Origin: Gemmatimonadota bacterium
GTDB taxonomy: Bacteria; Gemmatimonadota; Gemmatimonadetes; Longimicrobiales; Gaopeijiaceae
Reading direction: 5' to 3'
Assembly: GCA_024638395.1 (NCBI GenBank)
Contig: JAHEKK010000298.1
Span: forward strand, 1 to 5,027
Length of the DNA: 5,027 bases
Shown: piece by piece, positions 1 to 4,792 of the stretch
How the letters are laid out: every line of letters begins with the position of its first letter
Position numbering within the stretch: the first letter of the stretch is position 1
Program-made: the position numbers and the translations under genes
The notes under the pieces: model-generated
Told to the model about the DNA's origin: nothing
What the model saw: only the letters and a program-made list of their open reading frames with translations
The model's database searches: none

Positions 1-67
1 CCCTGGCTGGCCTGCTGGCTCGTCCGCGTTGACCCCGAGTCCGCCCCGCATCTAGGTTCAACGCATC
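1..67. other. Upstream flank, no supported gene
   Basis: This stretch leads up to the rex operator. No reading frame crossing it can be recognised. Two + frames end here (TGA at 30-32 and TAG at 53-55), so either could be the tail of an upstream gene, but too few codons are visible to tell. The part from 29 onward fits a promoter region. Confidence 0.4.
29..58 (+). promoter_or_regulatory. Candidate sigma70-type promoter for rex
   Basis: TTGACC at 29-34 matches five of six bases of the -35 consensus. It is followed after 18 bp by TAGGTT (53-58), or after 16 bp by TCTAGG (51-56), both weak -10 matches at three of six. Transcription would start near position 65, so the Rex operator at 68-85 would sit directly on or after the start site, where a bound repressor blocks initiation. 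The position is convincing but the -10 element is poor. Confidence 0.35.
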
Positions 68-85
68 TTGTGAAGTCTTTCACAA
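68..85. promoter_or_regulatory. Rex operator (ROP site), perfect inverted repeat
   Basis: The sequence TTGTGAAGTCTTTCACAA is a perfect 7-bp inverted repeat, TTGTGAA/TTCACAA, around a 4-bp AT-rich centre. This is the known Rex-family operator consensus TTGTGAAnnnnTTCACAA. It lies 36 bp upstream of the rex start, as expected for negative autoregulation. In the family, Rex binds this site when NADH/NAD+ is low and is released by NADH. Match and position are seen directly; autoregulation is inferred from the family. Confidence 0.93.
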
Positions 86-121
86 ATCAACGGTCGATGT
101 AGTGGGGACGGCAAAAAGACG

Positions 122-757
122 GTGACGGACAAGCGCATACCCGACTCCACCGTGCGGCGTCTCTCCCTGTACCTCAGGTTCCTGGGGGAGTTCGAAGCTT
201 CCGGAGTGGAGACCGTGTCGAGCGAGGCTCTTGCCGAGCGCGGCGGCACCACCGCTGCCCAGGTACGGAAGGACCTTTCGCACTTCGGCTCCTTCGGGAA
301 GCGGGGACTCGGGTATTCCGTCGGGGCTTTGGCCAGGGAGCTCCGCCATATCCTGGGGCTGGGGCGTCACTGGAACGTGGCCCTGATCGGTGCCGGCCGC
401 ATCGGGATGGCGCTCTTCGAGTACGGGCCCTTCCGTCGTCGCGGATTCCATATCAGTACGGTGTTCGACAACGATCCCGAGAAGGTGGGTCAGGCCCGAG
501 GAGATGTTACGATTCATGGGATGGAGGAGTTGGCGGAGCGGTTGAAGGAGGGTCACATCGATCTGGTGATCCTCGCCGTGCCGGCTACGGTGGCCCAGGA
601 CGTCCTGGACGATGTGGTCAGGGCAGGCGTCACTGCGGTGCTGAACTATGCACCGACCCAGCTCCGAGCACCGGAACACGTGGCGCTGAGGAGTGTGAGC
701 ATGCTGCTCGAGCTGGAAGCCTTGTCTTATGCACTGAGCCGGCAGCGTAGCGCTTGA
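122..757 (+). CDS. rex: Redox-sensing transcriptional repressor Rex
   Basis: Rex is a cytoplasmic homodimeric repressor that senses the NADH/NAD+ ratio and controls respiration and fermentation genes. The 211-aa product has family-typical length. Residues 5-75 form the winged-helix DNA-binding domain, opening with KRIPDSTVRRL and including the conserved run R49-K50-D51-L52-S53 to K60-R61-G62-L63-G64-Y65. The Rossmann domain starts near 84 with the NAD(H) motif G90-A-G-R-I-G95, and D116 ends the second strand, the usual place for NAD(H) ribose recognition. The C-terminal segment (VSMLLELEALSYAL) matches the domain-swapped helix of Rex dimers. The GTG start at 122 is chosen because the protein begins exactly where other Rex proteins do; the ribosome site (GGGGACGG, about 104-111) is weak. 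The stop overlaps the start of the downstream exonuclease gene, implying translational coupling. A perfect Rex operator lies upstream, so autorepression is likely. Confidence 0.97.
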   Translation: MTDKRIPDSTVRRLSLYLRFLGEFEASGVETVSSEALAERGGTTAAQVRKDLSHFGSFGKRGLGYSVGALARELRHILGLGRHWNVALIGAGRIGMALFEYGPFRRRGFHISTVFDNDPEKVGQARGDVTIHGMEELAERLKEGHIDLVILAVPATVAQDVLDDVVRAGVTAVLNYAPTQLRAPEHVALRSVSMLLELEALSYALSRQRSA

Positions 758-1656
758 CGAGGCTCAGGAGCGAGCCGTCTCTGCTTCAGCACGCCCAGGC
801 CGCCTTGGAAGAAGGCCCCACGCCCACCGGCGAGTTGGCCCGCCGCGTCCTGGGCATCTCCGGCCACCAGGGGGCGGCTGCCGCCGCCGTCTTTGCCCTG
901 CTTGGATCCGACGAACGGTTCCAGGTAGACGGGCAGGGGATCTGGAGTCTCCGTCCGGGCACGCTCCGACTCGGGTCGCCATTGCGCGATCTGCGATACG
1001 CCGTAGTGGACGTGGAGACGACGGGGGGCAAATACGAGCGCGGCCATGGCATCACCGAAGTGGCCATCGTGGAGGTGCAGGGCGGGACCATCGTCGACGA
1101 GTTTCAGACGCTGGTGAACCCCGGACGTCGGGTGCCGACCCGCATTGCCCGACTTACCGGGATCACGGATGCCATGTTGCTGCATGCCCCGGTCTTCGGA
1201 GAGGTCGCCGAGGACGTGTACCGGCGGCTGGACGGGCGTGTATTCGTGGCCCACAACGCCCGGTACGATTGGGGGTGGCTCCGCGTCCAGCTTGGCGATG
1301 CCGTGGGCGCAGTACCCGATATCGATCGTCTTTGCACCGTTCGACTTGCGCGACGCCTGCTTCCCGAGCTTCGCCGACGCAACCTGGATGCGCTGACCGA
1401 GTTCTTCCGGATCCCGATCCATCAACGCCACCGGGCCTATGGCGATGCCCTGGCGACGGCCCGGGTCCTCCTCCGTCTTCTCGACCTGGCCGACGGGATT
1501 GGCTTGGGCGATCTCCATGCCCTGCGCAGCTACCGCCCGCGCCGTCTCGACCGGCAGCAGATCGACCTCTTCGAGGAGGCGGATCTGGGTGCTCTGGGAG
1601 GTCCCCGGATTCCGAGGCCGGTCCCTTCTCGGGGCAAGGGACACCCGCCCCGGTAG
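754..1656 (+). CDS. DEDDh 3'-5' exonuclease (DnaQ/PolC-epsilon-like) with N-terminal winged-helix-like segment and clamp motif
   Basis: This 300-aa protein is predicted to remove nucleotides from DNA 3' ends in a two-metal reaction, as proofreading subunits do. All catalytic residues are visible: D86 and E88 in VVDVETTG, D172 in AHNARYD, and H226 with D231 in HRAYGD (the DEDDh His five residues before the Asp). Residues 1-70 precede the nuclease fold and read like a small winged helix, ending in a GIWSL strand; this is inferred from pattern only. The tail after about 262 is proline/arginine-rich and holds Q269-I-D-L-F273, a beta-clamp-binding pentapeptide. The TTG start at 754 overlaps the rex stop (TTGA), which argues for coupled translation. 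Family members include the DNA polymerase III epsilon chain, PolC exonuclease domains and stand-alone repair exonucleases; which role applies here is not shown by sequence. The gene symbol is left open because a separate dnaQ or PolC-type gene may exist elsewhere. Confidence 0.9.
   Translation: MTRLRSEPSLLQHAQAALEEGPTPTGELARRVLGISGHQGAAAAAVFALLGSDERFQVDGQGIWSLRPGTLRLGSPLRDLRYAVVDVETTGGKYERGHGITEVAIVEVQGGTIVDEFQTLVNPGRRVPTRIARLTGITDAMLLHAPVFGEVAEDVYRRLDGRVFVAHNARYDWGWLRVQLGDAVGAVPDIDRLCTVRLARRLLPELRRRNLDALTEFFRIPIHQRHRAYGDALATARVLLRLLDLADGIGLGDLHALRSYRPRRLDRQQIDLFEEADLGALGGPRIPRPVPSRGKGHPPR
1558..1572 (+). other. Sequence for sliding-clamp-binding motif QIDLF
   Basis: Codons 269-273 of the exonuclease spell Q-I-D-L-F, which fits the bacterial clamp-binding consensus QL(S/D)LF with a conservative Ile for Leu. 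It lies in a tail outside the nuclease fold, flanked by basic residues before (RPRRLDRQ) and acidic ones after (EEAD), where such peptides are normally exposed. The match is seen directly; clamp binding is inference. Confidence 0.6.
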
Positions 1657-1794
1657 CGATTGCCCGACGGACCTCCCGGCGACGCTCCTGGATGCCTAGG
1701 AACGGCCCGTACTTGTCACTACCTTATTACGCTTGGCAGGAATCGCAGCCCGAGTCGTGCTTTCGCCGGATTTCGGGCGGAGTGGCTCTCGTCA

Positions 1795-1810
1795 GCCGTC
1801 GCCGGACGGC
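1795..1810 (+). other. Small hairpin in the thiolase leader
   Basis: GCCGTC and GACGGC form a perfect 6-bp stem around the loop GCCG, 14 nt ahead of the thiolase ribosome-binding site. It is followed by AACAAACC rather than a T-run, so it is not an intrinsic terminator. A stem this short and GC-rich may be chance in this base composition. Confidence 0.25.
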
Positions 1811-1824
1811 AACAAACCACACGC

Positions 1825-1830
1825 AGGGAG
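1825..1830 (+). promoter_or_regulatory. Ribosome-binding site that decides the thiolase GTG start
   Basis: AGGGAG lies 5 nt before the GTG at 1836. The ATG at 1831, directly after this site, is in another frame and gives only a short peptide ending at 1863, so it should not be taken as the gene start. Confidence 0.7.
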
Positions 1831-1835
1831 ATGAA

Positions 1836-3047
1836 GTGGCGGAGGCTTCCACCACCCCCGTAATCCTCGACGGTGTCCGAACGCCCATCGGCCGCTTCCT
1901 GGGGGGCTTGAGCCCTCTCTCGGCCCCGGAGCTGGGGGCCATCGTCGTGCGGGAGATCGTGGCTCGGACCGGAATCGATGTAGACGACGTCGATGAGGTC
2001 ATCATGGGCAACGTGGTCAGCGCCGGGGTGGGTCAGGCTCCCGCGCGGCAAGCCGCCGTCAGGGGTGGCGTGCCTGCCACCGTCCCGGCCGTGACCGTCA
2101 ACAAGGTGTGTGGCTCAGGACTGAAGGCCGTGATGCTGGCGGCACAGGCGGTACGGGCTGGGGACGCTGCCCTCGTCGTTGCCGGTGGCTTCGAATCCAT
2201 GTCCAACGTGCCCCACTATCTCCGGGGTCTCCGAAGCGGCGTGAAGTTTGGAGATCAGACCGTCCAGGACGGCTTGATCCTCGACGGTCTATGGTGCTCC
2301 TTCGGGATGTGTCACATGGGGGGGCACGCCGAGTTCACCGCTCAGAAGGCGGGTGTCTCCCGCGCCGACGCGGATGCTTTTTCCCTGGCTTCCCATCAGA
2401 AGGCGCTGGCGGCGGCCGAGAGCGGCAAGTTTTCGCGAGAGATCGTGCCGGTGGAAATCCAGACGCGGAAGGGCGTTCAGGTCGTCGCCGCTGACGAAGG
2501 ACCCCGGTCCGACACGTCTCTCGAGGCCCTGGCCAGGCTCCGCCCTGCGTTTCCCAACGACGCTCCGGAGGGAATCGAGGAGCTCGTGGTCACTGCGGGC
2601 AACGCTCCGGGCCTCAACGATGGCGCCTCCGCGGTCGTGGTGGCCAGTCAGGCCTACGCCGAGGCACACGGGCTGGCGTACCGGGCCTTCATCACGGGCT
2701 ACGCGGCAGGAGGCACGGAGCCCCACGAACTCTTCTTCGCGCCCGTCCGGGCCGTGCGCAGGTTGATGGAGCGGGAAGGGAAGTCCATTTCGGACTACGG
2801 CCTTTTCGAGGTCAACGAGGCCTTTGCGGTCCAGGCCCTGGCGGACATGCGGGAGTTGGACATGGATCCGGAGCGTGTCAACGTCCACGGAGGAGCCGTC
2901 GCCCTCGGACATCCCATCGGAGCTTCGGGTGCGCGCATCCTGGTTACGCTCCTGGCGGCGATGGAGGACCGAGACGTGGAAACGGGGATGGCGACCCTAT
3001 GCCTCGGCGGGGGCAACGCCGTGGCGTTGGCCGTGGAACGGCCGTAA
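1836..3047 (+). CDS. Thiolase (acetyl-CoA C-acyltransferase)
   Basis: This enzyme makes or cleaves 3-ketoacyl-CoA by Claisen condensation or thiolysis with CoA, either condensing two acetyl-CoA or completing beta-oxidation. The 403-aa product is close to the usual 390-400 residues. The nucleophile C92 lies in NKVCGSGLKAV, a form typical of thiolase II/biosynthetic types. The other catalytic parts are N327 in VNEAFA, H359 in GHPIGASGARI and C389 in CLGGGN. The frame is open far upstream inside the exonuclease gene, but homology begins only at TPVILDGVRTPIGRF, so the GTG at 1836 with its AGGGAG site is the start. An oddity is FFAP in the acyl-pocket loop near residue 305 where many thiolases have MGTGP. 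bioY follows after 43 bp with no terminator, so co-transcription is likely, and an acyl-CoA dehydrogenase further on supports acyl-CoA metabolism. Direction and chain length cannot be read from sequence. Confidence 0.95.
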   Translation: MAEASTTPVILDGVRTPIGRFLGGLSPLSAPELGAIVVREIVARTGIDVDDVDEVIMGNVVSAGVGQAPARQAAVRGGVPATVPAVTVNKVCGSGLKAVMLAAQAVRAGDAALVVAGGFESMSNVPHYLRGLRSGVKFGDQTVQDGLILDGLWCSFGMCHMGGHAEFTAQKAGVSRADADAFSLASHQKALAAAESGKFSREIVPVEIQTRKGVQVVAADEGPRSDTSLEALARLRPAFPNDAPEGIEELVVTAGNAPGLNDGASAVVVASQAYAEAHGLAYRAFITGYAAGGTEPHELFFAPVRAVRRLMEREGKSISDYGLFEVNEAFAVQALADMRELDMDPERVNVHGGAVALGHPIGASGARILVTLLAAMEDRDVETGMATLCLGGGNAVALAVERP

Positions 3048-3074
3048 CCGGAAAACAGAGAATCGGCATCAAGC

Positions 3075-3086
3075 AAGGAATCGAGG
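3075..3086 (+). promoter_or_regulatory. Ribosome-binding site for bioY
   Basis: AAGGA at 3075-3079 is 11 nt from the ATG and GAGG at 3083-3086 is 4 nt from it. Either can pair with 16S rRNA at slightly non-ideal spacing, and together they support the ATG at 3091 as the start. Confidence 0.55.
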
Positions 3087-3090
3087 GGGA

Positions 3091-3717
3091 ATGATCGAGT
3101 CAGACGTCGGATCGGAGCTGATCCTGCCGGACGCCACCGCGACCACTGGGGTCAAGAAGCCGTCCGCGGTTGCTGCCGGAGGGTGGATCCTGGGCCTCGA
3201 CCGGTCCCTCGGTCTCAGTCTGGGAATCGTCCTCTTCGCCGCGCTGACCGCTGCCGGGGCCTACGCATCCGTACCCATGGCGCCGGTGCCGATGACGCTC
3301 CAGACTCTGTTCGTTCTGCTGGCCGGGACGATTCTCGGCCCGGCGGCAGGGGCGATGTCCCAGCTCCTCTACCTGGTGGTCGGTGCGGCGGGCGCTCCGG
3401 TGTTCTCCAGTGGAGGCGCCGGATTGCCCTGGTTGTTCGGGCCCACGGGCGGATTCCTCATGGCCTTCCCCCTCGCTGCGGCGGTTGCGGGGTGGTTGGC
3501 CGGGCGCCGGAGACGTTGGCTGCCGACCCTTACAGGGCTCGTTGTGGCCTCCGTCCTCATTTTTGCCCTGGGGGCGGCCTGGCTGGGCGCCACCACCGAG
3601 TGGAGCGGTAGTCGGATCGCCCAGGTGGCCGTCATGCCCTTCCTCTTCGGCGCCTTGGTCAAGACAGGGATCGCACTTCTGGTTACGCGACAGGTGGTCC
3701 GAGCGGGCAGCCGGTAG
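3091..3717 (+). CDS. bioY: Biotin transporter BioY (ECF S component)
   Basis: BioY is the membrane-embedded biotin-binding subunit of energy-coupling-factor transporters; it works with an EcfT and EcfA module or, in some bacteria, alone. The product has 208 aa. Family marks are VPMAPVPMTLQTLFVLLAG (61-79), the loop GAPVFSSGGAG (101-111) and GPTGGF (117-122). About six hydrophobic segments are visible, near 41-60, 66-83, 85-101, 114-136, 147-165 and 178-198. The first 38 residues are a polar extension without signal-peptide features. In the last helix the family usually has a D-x-x-K pattern for ligand contact; here it reads A188-L-V-K191, so the acidic residue is lost. No ecfA or ecfT gene is in the window, so partners must come from elsewhere. 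No BirA-like site is seen in the 43-bp upstream gap; expression probably follows the thiolase. Biotin would serve acyl-CoA carboxylases, linking it to its neighbours. Confidence 0.93.
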   Translation: MIESDVGSELILPDATATTGVKKPSAVAAGGWILGLDRSLGLSLGIVLFAALTAAGAYASVPMAPVPMTLQTLFVLLAGTILGPAAGAMSQLLYLVVGAAGAPVFSSGGAGLPWLFGPTGGFLMAFPLAAAVAGWLAGRRRRWLPTLTGLVVASVLIFALGAAWLGATTEWSGSRIAQVAVMPFLFGALVKTGIALLVTRQVVRAGSR

Positions 3718-3752
3718 GTGGGGAGGGATGCAACCGGGGGCGGCGCCCTGGC

Positions 3753-4691
3753 ATGCGGCGGGCCTTCGCTCGATTACTCCCTTTTGCGGTGACGAGAGGA
3801 ACCAGGGTCACGGACGGGGCCCGGGCCATCGGGTTCTTCTTGTTGTTCCTCTTCCTCGCTGGCTTGTTCCTCGCACGGGGCTCCGAAGCGGTGGTTGTGC
3901 AGGGTGCCGCGATGTTGCTGGCCGCCCTTCTGGCGACGGGCGTCATGGTCCGGACCGAAGGGTTGGCTCTGGCCGCTGTCGGCCTGCCCCTCACGGGGGC
4001 ATTGAGCGACTTGTTTCGGGGGCTCGCCCTCGGCACTCTGGTGGCTATGCTGGCGGTGCTGCTGGCCGCTGGCGCAGGTGGCCTGCGGTGGGAGCGGGCT
4101 CCGGGAGGCCTTATCGAGTACGGGGCCACGGGGTTGTGGACGTTGGCGATCCTCCTGGTGCCGGCGACGGCGGAAGAAGTGGTGTTCCGGGGGTACCCCA
4201 TGCGGACGCTCGCGAGGAGCTGGGGTCCGGCGATGGCCCTCATGGTCACGTCGGCCGGATTTGCGGCACTCCATGGATGGAACCCGGAGGTGGGGCTCCT
4301 GGCCCTGGGCAACATCGGGCTTGCCGGTCTTTTCCTGGGCGTGTTGTTGCTCAAGACGGGTAGCCTCTGGTGGGCTTCGGGCGCCCACGCAGGCTGGAAC
4401 GTCACCAGTGCTTACGTCGCCGATTTACCGTTGAGCGGCTTGAGAATCGTGGATAGCCCGATGCTGGAAGTGGCCGACGGCGGTCGAACGTGGATCACGG
4501 GAGGGTCGTTCGGCCTGGAGGGTGGGGTCGCGGCAACCGTGGCGCTCTGCGTCGGGACGGCGGCCGTCGGTCTGGGCCGTGGTCCCACACCGAGCAGGGC
4601 GGCTATGGCTCGCGGCAGCCTGGCCCCGCTGGCGAAGCGGTCGGTGCCCGTCGTGGTGGGTGGGAATAGCTGGGCTTTGGAGGAAGAGTGA
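3753..4691 (+). CDS. CPBP-family intramembrane metalloprotease (CAAX protease / Abi family)
   Basis: This 312-aa polytopic membrane protein belongs to the family of CAAX prenyl proteases and bacteriocin-processing or immunity proteins, glutamate-dependent intramembrane peptidases. All three signature motifs are intact: E141-E142-V-V-F-R146 (EExxxR), F170-A-A-L-H174 (FxxxH) and H212-A-G-W-N216. Hydrophobic segments lie near 25-41, 47-65, 90-109, 123-138, 158-174, 180-200 and 257-276. A loop with WITGGSFGLEGG (residues 247-258) precedes the last one, and a 35-residue polar tail follows. Start choice is uncertain: the ATG at 3753 has no clear ribosome site, while a strong GGGGAGGG (3720-3727) sits against an ATG at 3728 that is in the wrong frame. 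A GTG at 3789 (codon 13) is an alternative that leaves all membrane segments intact. It follows bioY by 35 bp and is probably in the same transcript. Its substrate is unknown; no bacteriocin or prenylated partner is visible. Confidence 0.9.
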   Translation: MRRAFARLLPFAVTRGTRVTDGARAIGFFLLFLFLAGLFLARGSEAVVVQGAAMLLAALLATGVMVRTEGLALAAVGLPLTGALSDLFRGLALGTLVAMLAVLLAAGAGGLRWERAPGGLIEYGATGLWTLAILLVPATAEEVVFRGYPMRTLARSWGPAMALMVTSAGFAALHGWNPEVGLLALGNIGLAGLFLGVLLLKTGSLWWASGAHAGWNVTSAYVADLPLSGLRIVDSPMLEVADGGRTWITGGSFGLEGGVAATVALCVGTAAVGLGRGPTPSRAAMARGSLAPLAKRSVPVVVGGNSWALEEE

Positions 4692-4711
4692 TCGGCGGCG
4701 TGTGCCGATCA
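4689..4711. repeat. Inverted repeat 1 over the protease stop codon
   Basis: TGATCGGC and GCCGATCA form a perfect 8-bp inverted repeat around the 7-nt centre GGCGTGT. Its first three bases are the TGA stop of the protease gene. The bases after it are TAAGAAGAG, with no T-run, so it is not a classical intrinsic terminator. It may be an RNA hairpin that protects or ends the upstream message, or an operator for a dimeric regulator of the acyl-CoA dehydrogenase gene. Confidence 0.6.
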
Positions 4712-4719
4712 TAAGAAGA

Positions 4720-4737
4720 GCATCTCCGGGCAGATGC
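4720..4737. repeat. Inverted repeat 2 in the leader of the acyl-CoA dehydrogenase gene
   Basis: GCATCT and AGATGC form a perfect 6-bp inverted repeat around CCGGGC, starting 9 bp after the first one. Its half A/T stem is less likely to be a base-composition artefact than a pure GC stem. No T-run follows. Confidence 0.5.
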
Positions 4738-4739
4738 GT

Positions 4740-4763
4740 CCCCGAGGCGATGGACCGCCGGGG
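4740..4763 (+). other. Hairpin 3 (bulged) in the leader of the acyl-CoA dehydrogenase gene
   Basis: CCCC (4740-4743) and GGCG (4746-4749) pair with GGGG (4760-4763) and CGCC (4756-4759), giving eight G-C pairs with a two-base GA bulge and the loop ATGGAC. It begins 2 bp after repeat 2. It would bury the GTG at 4763, which argues against that codon as the dehydrogenase start. Confidence 0.45.
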
Positions 4764-4778
4764 TGACTCGAAACAGAT

Positions 4779-4786
4779 GGGAAGAG
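4779..4786 (+). promoter_or_regulatory. Ribosome-binding site for the acyl-CoA dehydrogenase
   Basis: GGGAAGAG lies 6 nt before the TTG at 4793, a normal distance, and favours this start over the GTG at 4763, which has no such site ahead of it. Confidence 0.5.
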
Positions 4787-4792
4787 CCTTCG

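Larger units (their letters stand above)
1657..1835 (+). promoter_or_regulatory. Non-coding gap before thiolase, probable promoter region
   Basis: No gene fits these 179 bp. The stretch 1711-1745 is clearly richer in A/T than its surroundings and contains TTGTCA (1713-1718) and TATTAC (1725-1730), but these are only 6 bp apart and neither has a good partner at 16-18 bp. No Rex site and no T-tract terminator is visible. The gap probably holds the thiolase promoter, but I cannot place its elements. Confidence 0.3.

Noticed and set aside
727..1644. Minus-strand open frame of about 305 codons opposite the exonuclease
   Set aside because: It is the antisense shadow of a gene with intact catalytic motifs. 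The product shows no recognisable domain, and its composition is typical of GC-rich antisense frames.
1713..1730. TTGTCA and TATTAC as a sigma70 promoter pair or a degenerate Rex site
   Set aside because: The two hexamers are only 6 bp apart, and the Rex inverted repeat is not present in this stretch.
1733..1747. TTGGCAGG followed by ATCGCA as a possible sigma54 promoter before the thiolase
   Set aside because: The GG to GC spacing is 8 nt rather than the required 10, and the TTGC element is incomplete.
1269..1835. Long open-frame extension upstream of the thiolase, nearly 190 codons
   Set aside because: It overlaps the exonuclease gene in another frame and is proline/arginine-rich with no thiolase homology before the GTG at 1836. 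GC-rich DNA often leaves such frames open.
3383..4363. Plus-strand open frame of over 300 codons spanning the bioY-protease junction
   Set aside because: It runs in the wrong frame through two genes with clear family motifs and has a Gly/Arg/Pro-rich product without domains. Only the frameshift possibility near 3730-3745 was kept as a note.
4689..4711. Intrinsic (Rho-independent) terminator after the protease gene
   Set aside because: The hairpin is good but is followed by TAAGAAGAG with no T-run. It is kept only as an inverted repeat.
4763..4792. GTG at 4763 as the start of the acyl-CoA dehydrogenase
   Set aside because: There is no ribosome site before it, it lies at the foot of a predicted hairpin, and the added ten residues are not typical of the family. 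It cannot be excluded.
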